Source of the DNA: Martinezella rhizogenes
GTDB taxonomy: Bacteria; Pseudomonadota; Alphaproteobacteria; Rhizobiales; Rhizobiaceae
DNA: 64,000 nt
Direction of reading: 5' to 3'
Assembly (NCBI RefSeq): GCF_027460065.1
Contig: NZ_JAPYZZ010000010.1
Coordinates: 62,294 to 126,293, forward strand
Below, one piece after another: positions 8,991-18,724 of this stretch. Every line of letters begins with the position of its first letter. The stretch's first letter is position 1. The notes below the pieces were generated by a model. It was not told where the DNA came from and did not search any database. It worked only from the letters and a program-made list of their open reading frames with translations. The translations under genes and the position numbers were made by a program.

Positions 8991-10482
8991 GAAAAATCTT
9001 ATATTGGGTCTTGATGTCGGCAACACGGTCATCAAGGCTGTGCTGTTTGACACGGCGGGCCGGCAAATCGCCCAGCACGCCATCGACGGGCATTCGACAT
9101 ACCCACAGCCCGGCTACGTCGAGCGCGATCTCGAGGAGTTGTGGCGCAACGGCTGTGAGGCGATCCGCCAGCTTCTGGTCAAATCGGCGGTCGATCCCCG
9201 CAGCATCGCGGGTGTTGGCTGCGCCGGCCATGGCAATGGTCTCTACCTTCTGGATAAAGAACAGCAACCGCTCCTTGGTATCCAGTCGCTGGACAGCCGC
9301 GCCGCCGATATGGCGACCGAGCTTGACCGGAAAAGCGGAGGCTTGTTACAGGCGCGCTGCCTGCAGCGGCCGTGGCCCGCGCAGACGCCCACCCTTCTCG
9401 CCTGGGTGAAACGGCACGCGCCCGATCTCTATGCACAGACCGGCACGGTGCTGTTCTGCAAGGACTTCGTCAATTTACGCCTGACCGGCTGCCTTGCCAA
9501 TGATATTTCCGACCTCAGCGGTGCGGGGCTGCTTGCCCTGCCGGAAGCGCGGCTCGACCGCGAGCTTCTGTCACTCTACGGTCTCGAAGATGCCTTGGCG
9601 TTATTCCCCCGTCTCGTGGAATCGGCTGACATTGTCGGCCAGGTGACGCGGGAGGCTGCTGGCCTGACCGGGCTTTCGGAAGGCACGCCCGTCATCGGCG
9701 GTTTCTTCGATGTCGTTTCCAGTGCCATGGGTTCGGGCGTCATCAATGCGGGCGAAGCCTCCGTCATTGCCGGCACCTGGAGCATCAATCAGGTATTTGC
9801 AGACAAACCGGTCATCAGCCCCGATGTCTTCATGGTCACGACATTCGGCCGCGACCGCTATGTGAATATCGAATCCAGCGCCACCTCCGCCGCCAATCTG
9901 GAATGGTACGTGCATCGTGTCCGCGCCGACCATGGCGAGCTTGCCTTTGAGCGCTGCAACGAACTGGTCGGTTCCGTAACGCCGCGGGCAGACGATCCGT
10001 TCTTTCACCCGTTCATCTTTGGCTCACGGCTCGGAGCAGAGTTTCGTGGCGGGTTTTATGGTCTCGCCGGCTGGCATGGCGAAGGCCACATGGTGCGCGC
10101 CCTGTTCGAGGGCGTGTGTTTCGAGCACCGCCGTCACATCGGCGTCCTGCGAGAGGCGGGACTGCCGGTTGAAAGCGCGGTCATGTCCGGTGGCGGTTCC
10201 CGCAGCCAGCACTGGCCGCAGATCATGGCGGATGTGCTGGAGATTCCCCTTCGCGTCGCCGAGGCCCGGGAAACGGGAGCGCTCGGTGCGGCGATCGGCG
10301 CCGCCGTGGCGACGGGGCTGTACCCTGATTATGAGGAGGCCGTTGCTGCAATGACGCGGGTTCAGAACGCCTATCAGCCCGATACAGCGCAGGTCTCGCA
10401 CTACAGACGGCGTTACGGTCTCTATCAGGAATTGACTGGACAGTTGCGGAACTTCTGGAGCGCTTTGCGGTTACCGCAATAA
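8983..10482 (+). CDS. FGGY-family carbohydrate kinase
   Basis: 499 aa from GTG at 8983, which overlaps the aldolase stop. It has the actin-like ATPase fold: phosphate-1 motif LGLDVGNTVIKAVLFD (~7-22), the FGGY C-terminal segment SGGGSRSQHWPQIMADVLEIPL (~398-419) and TGALGAAIGAA. It should phosphorylate the imported sugar or polyol. Closest recognisable relatives are L-xylulose/xylulose kinases and erythritol-type kinases. It is the last gene of the operon that starts at 666. A short perfect hairpin (TTGCGG-TTA-CCGCAA) overlaps its stop. Confidence 0.88.
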   Translation: MAEKNLILGLDVGNTVIKAVLFDTAGRQIAQHAIDGHSTYPQPGYVERDLEELWRNGCEAIRQLLVKSAVDPRSIAGVGCAGHGNGLYLLDKEQQPLLGIQSLDSRAADMATELDRKSGGLLQARCLQRPWPAQTPTLLAWVKRHAPDLYAQTGTVLFCKDFVNLRLTGCLANDISDLSGAGLLALPEARLDRELLSLYGLEDALALFPRLVESADIVGQVTREAAGLTGLSEGTPVIGGFFDVVSSAMGSGVINAGEASVIAGTWSINQVFADKPVISPDVFMVTTFGRDRYVNIESSATSAANLEWYVHRVRADHGELAFERCNELVGSVTPRADDPFFHPFIFGSRLGAEFRGGFYGLAGWHGEGHMVRALFEGVCFEHRRHIGVLREAGLPVESAVMSGGGSRSQHWPQIMADVLEIPLRVAEARETGALGAAIGAAVATGLYPDYEEAVAAMTRVQNAYQPDTAQVSHYRRRYGLYQELTGQLRNFWSALRLPQ

Positions 10483-10496
10483 TGCGTGTTGCGACA

Positions 10497-10528
10497 GGCC
10501 GGCATGGAGAGGAATATCTGTGCCGGCC
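10497..10528 (+). other. Inverted repeat downstream of operon
   Basis: GGCCGGCA (10497-10504) and TGCCGGCC (10521-10528) are separated by 16 bases. They could form a hairpin that ends or protects the 3' end of the operon transcript, but no T run follows. The rest of the gap up to 10724 is AT-rich and presumably holds the chemoreceptor promoter; no clear box was found. Confidence 0.35.
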
Positions 10529-10724
10529 GCGACCGTAACATTATGCATATACTTTTAATATTACTTTTCGATAAAGTATTAATTTCGTGGATTGCAACAA
10601 AATTCAAAATAGAAAGTAATTTTTAAACATAACTTTATAGTCTTTCCTTCCAGCCCGGTCGTCGACGGTTACGCGCACATCCGTAACTCTCGCTACCGTT
10701 GCAGCATAGTTTTGGGGGTGGGAC

Positions 10725-12929
10725 ATGCTTTTTAAATCGACAACGGGTCGGAATATTTTTGCGGTTGCCGCGTGCGGTGTCTTTGCTACGATCGCGGCCT
10801 CGGCCGTGCTGTTATATCGGTCCATCGAGGATACGAGGGCCAATAGTCTTGAGCGCATGCAGCAGATCGCCCATGCGGAAGCCCTGGCAACCGAAAAGAA
10901 TATCGGCGGCACCATTCATATCGCCAACAGCCTCGCCTCGGTTCTGGAGGCGATGAAGCAGTCAGGCAACGCAGACCGGAGCCTGGCCGATCAGATTATT
11001 CAACACACGCTGGCCGGTAATCCCGACATACTCGGCCTCTGGACCGGGTGGGAGCCAAACGCCTTTGATGGCAAGGATGCGAATTTCGTCAATAGCCAGG
11101 GGCATGATACGACCGGCCGGTATGTTCCCTATTGGGTGCGAAGCGGCGGCAAGATAAGCAATACTGCTTTGGTTGATTATGCCACCGCAGGTCCGGGCGA
11201 TTACTACCAGCTGCCCTTCACCCTGAAGAAAACGGTCGTCATCGAACCTTACTTATATGCGATCGACGGTAAGGAAGTTCTTATCACCTCTGTGGCCAAG
11301 CCCGTCATGGTCGATGGTAAGCCTGTGGGTGTTGCCGGCCTCGATCTCTCGCTTGAGGAAACAAGCAAGGCGCTTTCGACGGTGCGGCCCATGGGAACGG
11401 GTTTCGTCAGTCTGGTCAGCGGTGGCGGCAAGATCATCAGCCATCCGGATACGGCGATCATGGGGAAAAGCCTCGCGGATGGCGGGGTGCAGACCGCCGG
11501 CTGGGACAAGCTCATTGCGAAACCCGGTGTAGAGCAGGAAATGACGGCGCAGGATGGAACGGCTTCCTTCGCCGTCGCGCTGCCCGTCACGCTCACGCCT
11601 GACATGAAATGGTACGCGATCGTCTCGGTGCCGGAAGAAACGGTATTTGCCCAGCTTCACGCGTTGACGCGGGATGCCGCCTTGACGATCGCAACGGCCG
11701 CCGTGCTGCTTGCGCTTGCAGGGTGGTTCATTGCGCGGCGGTTCGTCGGACGCATCGCCAATATCATCGATGAGACAGCCCAGATCGCCCAGGGAAATCT
11801 TCAGCTGACACTGAAGGACATCGAGACCAGAGATGAAATCGGCGACCTTGCCCGTTCGCTCGACGTTCTGCGCGAGAACAATCGACAGAAGGCCTCACTG
11901 GAGCAGGAAGCGGAGGCCAATCGCGCCCTTGGCGAAGAAGAGCGTGTGGCCCGCGAGCGCAAGGCTGCCGATGAAGCAGGCGACATCCGTTTTGCCGTGG
12001 ACAGCCTGGCTTATGCTTTGGCGAAGCTTGCTGACGGCGATGTGTCGTGTCGTATCGGTGATGCTTTTGTCGAACAGCTCGACGGGGTGCGTAACGATTT
12101 TAATGGCTCGGCCGGCAAATTGCAGAACGCGCTTCTGCGCGTATCGGAAAACGCCTCCGGCATCGATGCCGGCGCCCATGAAATCAAGGCGGCGTCCGAT
12201 GATCTGGCACGGCGAACGGAACAGCAGGCGGCAGCCGTTGAAGAAACCGCTGCTGCCCTTGAGGAGATCACGATCACGGTAAAAGACGCCGCGAACCGGG
12301 CACATGAGGCGGGTCGGCTTGTTTCCCGCACGCGTGTCGGTGCCGAACGTTCGGGCGAGGTCGTGCGTCAGGCCGTGATGGCGATGGAGCGGATAGAGAA
12401 ATCGTCAAACGAGATTTCCAGCATCATCGGCGTGATCGACGAGATCGCCTTCCAGACGAATTTGCTGGCGCTCAATGCCGGGGTGGAAGCGGCGCGTGCC
12501 GGCGAGGCGGGCAAGGGGTTTGCCGTGGTAGCGCAGGAGGTGCGCGAACTTGCGCAACGCTCCGCCGCTGCGGCAAAGGAGATCAAATCGCTGATCACCA
12601 AGTCGAACCAGCAGGTTGAAGAGGGCGTGCATCTTGTCGGCGATACCGGCAAGGCGCTCGATGTCATCGTCGCGGAAGTGCAGGAGATCAACCAGCATGT
12701 CGCCGCGATCGTGGAATCCGCGCAGGAACAGTCGTCTGGGCTCCAGCAGATCAACGTTGCCGTCAACCAGATGGATCAGGACACCCAGAAAAACGCTGCG
12801 ATGGTCGAGGAGATGACGGCCGCCAGCCATACGCTGGCAACGGAAGTCGATGCATTGAACCGGCTGCTTGGCCAGTTCGAACTCGGTCAGCGAACGAGCG
12901 CAAGCCTGGGTTCGCGCAGGGCGGCTTGA
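10725..12929 (+). CDS. Methyl-accepting chemotaxis protein with periplasmic Cache domain
   Basis: 734 aa. It has an N-terminal membrane helix (~9-30), then a periplasmic double-Cache sensor (about 35-310, with the characteristic [11 protein letters not shown] and YYQLPF segments). A second helix (~318-338) and a HAMP domain (~340-392) follow, then a methyl-accepting coiled coil whose tip is [21 protein letters not shown]. It should sense a small ligand outside and control CheA in the polar array. There is no C-terminal CheR/CheB pentapeptide. It is co-oriented with the polyol operon but 242 bases away, so a shared ligand is only a guess. Confidence 0.93.
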   Translation: MLFKSTTGRNIFAVAACGVFATIAASAVLLYRSIEDTRANSLERMQQIAHAEALATEKNIGGTIHIANSLASVLEAMKQSGNADRSLADQIIQHTLAGNPDILGLWTGWEPNAFDGKDANFVNSQGHDTTGRYVPYWVRSGGKISNTALVDYATAGPGDYYQLPFTLKKTVVIEPYLYAIDGKEVLITSVAKPVMVDGKPVGVAGLDLSLEETSKALSTVRPMGTGFVSLVSGGGKIISHPDTAIMGKSLADGGVQTAGWDKLIAKPGVEQEMTAQDGTASFAVALPVTLTPDMKWYAIVSVPEETVFAQLHALTRDAALTIATAAVLLALAGWFIARRFVGRIANIIDETAQIAQGNLQLTLKDIETRDEIGDLARSLDVLRENNRQKASLEQEAEANRALGEEERVARERKAADEAGDIRFAVDSLAYALAKLADGDVSCRIGDAFVEQLDGVRNDFNGSAGKLQNALLRVSENASGIDAGAHEIKAASDDLARRTEQQAAAVEETAAALEEITITVKDAANRAHEAGRLVSRTRVGAERSGEVVRQAVMAMERIEKSSNEISSIIGVIDEIAFQTNLLALNAGVEAARAGEAGKGFAVVAQEVRELAQRSAAAAKEIKSLITKSNQQVEEGVHLVGDTGKALDVIVAEVQEINQHVAAIVESAQEQSSGLQQINVAVNQMDQDTQKNAAMVEEMTAASHTLATEVDALNRLLGQFELGQRTSASLGSRRAA

Positions 12930-13075
12930 TCGGGCAACGGCCCGGGCATGAGTGACGGCGGATGCATATCAGCGCTTGCGGGAGAAATCTTCGAGAGTAC
13001 CTGATATGCTGTACGCCGCCCGGCTTGCACCGAGCCAGTCACCGGTCCATTTGGACAGCTATCACCTCTGGAAGA

Positions 13076-14017
13076 TCATTCCGGGCGCGGCCGGATAAAG
13101 CGCTGTTCCAGAACCTCGCTTCCCCATTGGCTGCCCGGATATTCCTCGGTGCATGTGAAACCATGGGTTTCATAAAGATGCCGCGCGGCCAAAAGGCCGT
13201 TGAATGTCCAGAGGTGGGTTTCGGCAAAGCCCGCCTGGTCGGCGAAGGCTAGGGCGGTTGCGAGTAGCCTGCGTCCGACACCGCCGCCACGTATACCGTC
13301 ATCGACGATGAACCAGCGCAGATGCGCAATATCAGCTCCAAGGTCTTCACCGTCGATGGCGACAGAACCGATGATTTCCTGTCCGCGCATGGCGACCCAG
13401 ATTGCATTTCTCGGGTTTTGAAGCCGGTTGCAGAAAGCGGCGAGGCCTTCGGCCACGACGGATTCGAAACGCTGACCGAAGCCGGATGTCCGGGCATAAT
13501 AAAGCGCATGCATCTGGGTGATACGGGCAATGATACCAGGCCTGTATCCCTGTTTGATGTCGATGGCGGGAGCCGGCGTGCCGGTCTTTGCTCCCAGCGC
13601 GCCGGCATAAAGACGAAGCCCTTCGAGAATGGTGTGAGCATCGCTCGACGTCAGTTGCGCCAGAGCCCCCGACACCTGACGGTTCGCGAAGCCATTGATG
13701 GCACTGACCTTCTCTCGGCCCTGTCCCGTGAGACGCAGCCGCTTGATGCGGTTATCCACATCGTCCGTTTGTTCGACAATGTCGCCCGAAAGGATGAGTT
13801 TGCGCAACATGCGGCTGACGCTCGATTTCTCAAGCCGCAATAGCTTTCCAAGATCCTTTGCCGTGATGCCGGCGCATGCCTCGATCTCGATCAGTGCATG
13901 CACCGACGAGGGTGGCAAATCGGTGCCGGCAAAATCACCCCCCATGAAACCAAGCTCGCGAACAAGCTGGCGTGAGGTGGAGCGGATGTCGTTTATGGCG
14001 GGAAATTGCTCGGGCAC
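13076..14017 (-). CDS. MarR-type HTH regulator fused to GNAT acetyltransferase
   Basis: 313 aa if the GTG at 14017 is used. Residues ~1-145 are a winged helix of the MarR family (TAKDLGKLLRLEKSSVSRML is the recognition helix region). Residues ~160-313 are a GCN5-type N-acetyltransferase with the acetyl-CoA loop IRGGGVGRRLL. The reading frame is open further upstream (ATG at 14056), but that start would put a strong palindrome inside the coding region. The GTG start matches the usual beginning of this fused family (xxIRxxSRQLVRELGF). It probably represses its own promoter; the acetyl acceptor is unknown. Confidence 0.85.
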   Translation of the reverse strand: MPEQFPAINDIRSTSRQLVRELGFMGGDFAGTDLPPSSVHALIEIEACAGITAKDLGKLLRLEKSSVSRMLRKLILSGDIVEQTDDVDNRIKRLRLTGQGREKVSAINGFANRQVSGALAQLTSSDAHTILEGLRLYAGALGAKTGTPAPAIDIKQGYRPGIIARITQMHALYYARTSGFGQRFESVVAEGLAAFCNRLQNPRNAIWVAMRGQEIIGSVAIDGEDLGADIAHLRWFIVDDGIRGGGVGRRLLATALAFADQAGFAETHLWTFNGLLAARHLYETHGFTCTEEYPGSQWGSEVLEQRFIRPRPE

Positions 14018-14025
14018 GTTCGATC

Positions 14026-14052
14026 CATTATGGTTGCATCTTGCAACTATAA
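14026..14052. promoter_or_regulatory. Palindromic operator in front of the MarR-GNAT gene
   Basis: The core GTTGCA-TCT-TGCAAC (14033-14047) is a perfect inverted repeat. It is extended by ATTAT (14027-14031) and ATAAT (14048-14052) with one mismatched pair between. It lies directly upstream of the chosen GTG start at 14017, the position expected for autorepression by a MarR dimer. Binding is inferred. Confidence 0.6.
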
Positions 14053-14251
14053 TCATATTACGCCCGGCTTGCCAAGATTGCGGTCGGCGTAAAAAGCTGG
14101 CTTTCTGCGTAAAAGCGGGCAATCTGCCGCTCAAGACACTGACAATGGCGGCGAGGCCATCCTTGTCGGTAAGGTGGACACTCTCCGAGGTGGTGCCGTG
14201 GAACTCTCCCGCGGTGTTCGCGAGCGTTTATTATCCGGCTATGGAGAAGGC

Positions 14252-14596
14252 ATGCCTGATACGCCTCGATTTTTCCGCTACGCGGTTTTGGCAGCCATGT
14301 TTCCCATCGCGGTTCTGGGCCTGGTAGGAACACCGAATGAATATCGCGCCATCGGTATTGATGCGGTCGATTGCGACGGGCCGATATCCGTTCTGATTGC
14401 CGCCGTGCCGGCGTTCGTCGCCTATGCGATCATCGGCTGGATGTTCATTTCCGGGGCCAAGCGTCACCGCTCGCTTGTCGCGGGCGTTTTCTGCGGACTT
14501 GTCTGCCTGGCACTCGCCTGGAATATCGGCATGGCGCTTCGGGAGAATCAAAGGAACGCGGCGGAGACGGTGTGTGGTTCCAGCTATCGATTATGA
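14252..14596 (+). CDS. Small membrane protein, function unknown
   Basis: 114 aa from the ATG at 14252, preceded by GGAGAAGG. Three hydrophobic stretches (about 9-26, 48-67 and 74-92) suggest three membrane helices, with a cysteine in the first loop and another near the C-terminus. Family not recognised. It is convergent with the L-lactate dehydrogenase gene, with about 30 bases between the stops. The ribosome-binding site and membrane-protein composition support it; an open reverse frame over the same bases is less convincing. Confidence 0.6.
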   Translation: MPDTPRFFRYAVLAAMFPIAVLGLVGTPNEYRAIGIDAVDCDGPISVLIAAVPAFVAYAIIGWMFISGAKRHRSLVAGVFCGLVCLALAWNIGMALRENQRNAAETVCGSSYRL

Positions 14597-14626
14597 CCGA
14601 ACGCCGCCTTTTGCCATTCCGTGTGC

Positions 14627-15772
14627 TTAGCGGAAGCGCAGATTTCGCCGCGTGAGCTGATCGATGGTGGTGCAGCCCATCAGTTTCATGCCGCGCTCGA
14701 TTTCGATGCGCATCGTTTCCAGTGCACGTTCCACACCCGGCTGCCCGGCGGCGGCAAGCGGGAAAAGATAATAGCGACCAAGGCCCACGGCTTTTGCGCC
14801 GAGGGATAGCGCCTTCAGAACGTGGGTACCGCGCTGCACGCCGCCATCCATCATCACGTCGATCCGGTCGCCGACCGCATCGACAATTTCGGCCAGCTGG
14901 TCGAAGGCGCTGCGGGAGCCATCGAGCTGACGGCCGCCGTGATTGGAAAGCACGATGCCGCTGCAGCCAATCTCGACCGCGCGGCGGGCGTCGTCCACGG
15001 ACATGATCCCCTTCAGGCAGAAAGGCCCACCCCATTCGCGTACCATCTGCGCCACATCGTCCCAATTCATCGAAGGGTCGAGCATTTCGGTGAAATAACG
15101 GCTGATGGAAAGGGCGCCGCCGTCCATTTTGATATGGTCGTCGAGTTGTGGCAGGCTGAAGCGCTCATGCGTCAGGTAATTGATGCCCCAGGCGGGCTTC
15201 ATGGCAAATTGCGCGATGCCGGAAAGATTGAGCTTGAAGGGAATGGCAAAGCCGGTGCGCTTGTCACGTTCGCGGTTCCCGCCGGTGATGCTGTCCACCG
15301 TCAGCATCATGGTCTCGACGCCGGCGCTTTTCGCCCGGGCCATCATATCGCGGTTGAGGCCGCGATCTTTGTGGAAATAGAATTGATAGACCTGCGGGCC
15401 GCCGCTGATCCGGCGTGCTTCCTCGAGGCTGGTGGTGCCAAGTGAGGAGACGCCGAACATGGTGCCGAATTTTCCCGCGGCAGCCGCGACCGCCTTCTCG
15501 CCCTGATGGTGAAAGAGACGTTGCAGCGCGGTGGGGGAGCAATAGACCGGCATCGCCAGCTTCTGCCCCATGACCGTGACCGACATATCCACATCGGCCA
15601 CACCCTGCAGCACATCGGGAACGAGATCGCAATTTTCGAAGGCGGCCGTGTTTCGACGATAGGTCACCTCGTCATCGGCAGCACCGTCTATGTAATTGAA
15701 GATCGGTCCGGGAAGGCGCTGTTTGGCCATGCGGCGGAAATCGTGGAAATTATAGCAGTCTTTGAGTTGCAT
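14627..15772 (-). CDS. lldD: FMN-dependent L-lactate dehydrogenase (alpha-hydroxy-acid dehydrogenase)
   Basis: 381 aa, full length for LldD. It is a TIM-barrel flavoprotein: the segment YYSPTALQ-like VYCSPTALQRLF near residue 80 and the active-site motif SNHGGRQLDGS (catalytic His and Arg, ~275-285) are intact. It oxidises L-lactate to pyruvate and feeds electrons to the respiratory chain from the inner membrane face. It lies on the same strand as a D-lactate dehydrogenase-like gene, with a 107-base gap between them. Another short-chain 2-hydroxy acid is possible as substrate. Confidence 0.88.
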   Translation of the reverse strand: MQLKDCYNFHDFRRMAKQRLPGPIFNYIDGAADDEVTYRRNTAAFENCDLVPDVLQGVADVDMSVTVMGQKLAMPVYCSPTALQRLFHHQGEKAVAAAAGKFGTMFGVSSLGTTSLEEARRISGGPQVYQFYFHKDRGLNRDMMARAKSAGVETMMLTVDSITGGNRERDKRTGFAIPFKLNLSGIAQFAMKPAWGINYLTHERFSLPQLDDHIKMDGGALSISRYFTEMLDPSMNWDDVAQMVREWGGPFCLKGIMSVDDARRAVEIGCSGIVLSNHGGRQLDGSRSAFDQLAEIVDAVGDRIDVMMDGGVQRGTHVLKALSLGAKAVGLGRYYLFPLAAAGQPGVERALETMRIEIERGMKLMGCTTIDQLTRRNLRFR

Positions 15773-15879
15773 CTGTCGCTCGGCCGGTCCGGTTTGAAAG
15801 CTCGAAAAAGATGGATTGAAACCTATACCGCGGATTGGGGCCGGGCAATTCTATCACCGGCGATTTTTACCGTTCTCAG

Positions 15880-16893
15880 CTACGAAACTGCGCCGGCAAG
15901 CTGTTCCGTGGAGACGGCGTGCAGGGCTTTGCCAGTATCGATAAAACTCTCGATATTGCCGATCGTCGTGTCCGCAATGTTCTTCAGCGCCTCCTGCGTG
16001 AAGAAACCCTGATGGCCGGTGACAAGAACATTGGGGAAAGTCAGCAGTCGCGCGAAGACATCGTCGCGCAGCACGTCATTGGAAAGATCTTCGAAAAAGA
16101 GGTCGGCTTCCTCTTCATAGACATCGATGCCGAGAGAGCCGATCGTGCCGTCTTTAAGGCCCGTAATCGCGGCCTGGGTATCGATGATGGCGCCGCGGCT
16201 GGTATTGATGAGCATCACGCCCTTTTTCAAAAGCGGCAATGTCTCCCAGCGGATGAGGTGCCGGGTCTCCGGTGTCAGCGGGCACATCAGCGCGACAATA
16301 TCCGATGTTCGAAACAGCTCCTCCCGCGTCACATAGGTAATGCCCAGCGCCTCGCAATCGGGATTGGGACGAAGATCGTGACCGATGAGATGGCAGCCGA
16401 AGCCGGCCGCTATGCGTACGAAAATCGCGCCGATCTTGCCCGTACCGACGATGCCCACCGTCTTACCATGCAGATCGAAGCCGAGCAGGCCATCGAGAGC
16501 GAAGTTTCCTTCGCGGACGCGGTTATAGGCCCGGTGAATCTTGCGGTTGAGCGACAGGATGAGCGCCATTGTATGTTCTGCGACCGCATAGGGTGAATAG
16601 GCCGGCACGCGGGCTATGGTGAGACCAAGTTTTTCGGCAGTGGCGAGATCGACCTGATTGAACCCGGCGCAGCGAAGAGCAACGAGCTTCACGCCCATCC
16701 CAGCCAGTTTCTCGAGCACTGGCCGCGACAGATCGTCATTAACAAAGGCGCAGATCGCCATCGCTCCATCCGCCAAAGCGACCGTTTCCAGTGACAGGCG
16801 GGCTTCGCAATATTGCAGGCGCATGCCCGGCCTGGCGGCCTCGTCGAGAAACTGCCTGTCATAGGGTTTGACGCTATAGACCACGATCCGCAT
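15880..16893 (-). CDS. NAD-dependent D-lactate dehydrogenase-like 2-hydroxyacid dehydrogenase
   Basis: 337 aa, a Rossmann-fold enzyme of the D-2-hydroxyacid dehydrogenase family. The NAD motif is [13 protein letters not shown] (~147-159). The catalytic Arg lies in NTSRGAII (~233), the acid in DVYEEE (~262) and the His in [11 protein letters not shown] (~295). The overall sequence is of the LdhA fermentative type. It reduces pyruvate to D-lactate or the reverse in the cytoplasm. Its start has only a loosely placed Shine-Dalgarno-like site. It is co-oriented with lldD downstream. Confidence 0.85.
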   Translation of the reverse strand: MRIVVYSVKPYDRQFLDEAARPGMRLQYCEARLSLETVALADGAMAICAFVNDDLSRPVLEKLAGMGVKLVALRCAGFNQVDLATAEKLGLTIARVPAYSPYAVAEHTMALILSLNRKIHRAYNRVREGNFALDGLLGFDLHGKTVGIVGTGKIGAIFVRIAAGFGCHLIGHDLRPNPDCEALGITYVTREELFRTSDIVALMCPLTPETRHLIRWETLPLLKKGVMLINTSRGAIIDTQAAITGLKDGTIGSLGIDVYEEEADLFFEDLSNDVLRDDVFARLLTFPNVLVTGHQGFFTQEALKNIADTTIGNIESFIDTGKALHAVSTEQLAGAVS

Positions 16894-16953
16894 CTTTCTC
16901 TCCAGTTTCGAAACGAAAGCTGCCGTTACAGGGCGATGTGTCCGGCAGGCATC

Positions 16954-18576
16954 TTAGCTGCGAAGGCCCGGCGCTTCCTGTCCGGTGCTTTCGACATATT
17001 CGGTATATCCGCCACCATATTGATGGATACCGTCAGGCGTCAGTTCCAGCACCCGGTTCGAGAGCGCGGCCAGGAAATGGCGATCGTGCGAAACGAACAA
17101 CATCGTGCCTTCATATTCCGACAGGGCCTTGATCAGCATTTCCTTGGTATCGAGATCGAGATGGTTCGTCGGCTCGTCCAGAACGAGGAAATTGGGCGGA
17201 TCGAACAGCATGGCCGCCATGACGAGGCGGGCTTTTTCACCACCGGAAAGAACACGGCAGCGTTTTTCCACGTCGTCGCCGGAGAAACCGAAACAGCCGG
17301 AAAGGGCGCGCAGCGGCGCCTGGCCCGCCTTCGGAAAACGCTCCTCCAGCCATTCCAGAATGGTACTGTCACCATCAAGAACATCCATGGCGTGCTGGGC
17401 GAAATAACCGAGCTTGACGCTTGCGCCGAGGGTAACATTACCGGAATCAGGCGCAGTCGTGCCGGTCACCAGTTTCAGTAAGGTCGATTTTCCGGCGCCA
17501 TTGACGCCCATGATGCACCAGCGTTCCTTGCGGCGCACCATGAAGTCCAGTTCGCCATAGATGGTGCGGCTGCCATAGGCCTTGTTGACCTTCTTTAGCG
17601 CCACGACATCCTCGCCCGAGCGAGGAGCGGGCGCGAATTCGAAGGCCACCGTCTGGCGCCGTTTGGGCGGCTCGACGCGATCGATCTTTTCAAGTTTCTT
17701 GACGCGGCTCTGCACCTGCGAGGCATGCGAGGCACGCGCCTTGAAGCGTTCGATGAACTTGATTTCCTTGGCGAGCATGGCCTGCTGGCGCTCGAACTGC
17801 GCCTGCTGCTGCTTTTCGTTCTGTGCCCGCTGCTGTTCGTAAAAGCCGTAATCGCCGGAATAGGTCGTGAGGTTGCCGGCATCGATCTCGATGATCTTGG
17901 TGACGATACGGTTCATGAATTCGCGGTCATGCGAGGTCATGAGCAGCGCGCCGTCATAGTTCTTCAGGAAGTCTTCGAGCCAGATCAGGCTTTCAAGATC
18001 GAGATGGTTCGACGGTTCGTCGAGCAGCATCACATCCGGGCGCATCAAGAGAATGCGGGCAAGCGCCACGCGCATTTTCCAGCCGCCGGACAGTTTCGAA
18101 ACATCGCCGTCCATCATTTCCTGGCTGAAGCTCAGCCCATCAAGCACTTCGCGGGCGCGGCCTTCCAGGGCGTAGCCATCAAGCTCCTCGTACCGCGCCT
18201 GCACTTCGCCGTAACGTTCGATGATGGCGTCCATCTCGTCCATCCGGTCCGGATCGGACATGGCGGCTTCCAGCTCCCGCAGTTCTGCCGCCACTTCGCT
18301 GACCGGGCCTGCCCCTTCCATAACCTCGGCGACGGCAGAGCGGCCGGACATTTCGCCGACATCCTGATCGAAATAACCGACCGTCATGCCTTTTTCGACG
18401 ACGACCTGTCCCTCATCGGGCTGTTCCTCGCCGGTCATCATCCGGAACAGCGTAGTCTTGCCAGAACCGTTCGGCCCGACAAGGCCGATCTTCTCGCCAC
18501 GATTGAGCGCGGCGGAGGCTTCGATGTAAAGAATGCGGTGACTGTTCGACTTGCTGATATTTTCGATACGGATCAT
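16954..18576 (-). CDS. ABC-F ATPase (YbiT-like), ribosome-associated
   Basis: 540 aa from the ATG at 18576; a longer frame to 18693 has an atypical leader and was not chosen. It has two ABC domains and no membrane segment. Domain 1 has GPNGSGKTT, LSGGWKMRVALA and LLDEPSNHLD; domain 2 has [19 protein letters not shown] and LDEPTNHLD. Between them is a charged coiled-coil linker (about 240-300, rich in Gln, Lys and Arg) that in ABC-F proteins reaches into the ribosomal exit site. Such proteins act in translation rather than transport. The linker resembles YbiT more than EttA or Uup. Confidence 0.88.
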   Translation of the reverse strand: MIRIENISKSNSHRILYIEASAALNRGEKIGLVGPNGSGKTTLFRMMTGEEQPDEGQVVVEKGMTVGYFDQDVGEMSGRSAVAEVMEGAGPVSEVAAELRELEAAMSDPDRMDEMDAIIERYGEVQARYEELDGYALEGRAREVLDGLSFSQEMMDGDVSKLSGGWKMRVALARILLMRPDVMLLDEPSNHLDLESLIWLEDFLKNYDGALLMTSHDREFMNRIVTKIIEIDAGNLTTYSGDYGFYEQQRAQNEKQQQAQFERQQAMLAKEIKFIERFKARASHASQVQSRVKKLEKIDRVEPPKRRQTVAFEFAPAPRSGEDVVALKKVNKAYGSRTIYGELDFMVRRKERWCIMGVNGAGKSTLLKLVTGTTAPDSGNVTLGASVKLGYFAQHAMDVLDGDSTILEWLEERFPKAGQAPLRALSGCFGFSGDDVEKRCRVLSGGEKARLVMAAMLFDPPNFLVLDEPTNHLDLDTKEMLIKALSEYEGTMLFVSHDRHFLAALSNRVLELTPDGIHQYGGGYTEYVESTGQEAPGLRS

Positions 18577-18724
18577 GACAGGGCCTGTGAATGGGAGCGG
18601 CCCTCCTATGCCACGGGCCGCCGCCGCTGTCACCTGCCGTGCTTGTCCTGCCAGCCATGCAGGGAGGACAAGCTCCGCTCCGAAGCCACACACTCCGGAG
18701 AAAGGACGGTTTCGGCGTTTGCCG

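Noticed and set aside
10540..10620. AT-rich imperfect inverted repeat between the kinase and chemoreceptor genes
   Set aside because: Arms mismatch at several bases and the composition alone makes such repeats likely; promoter content is possible but not shown.
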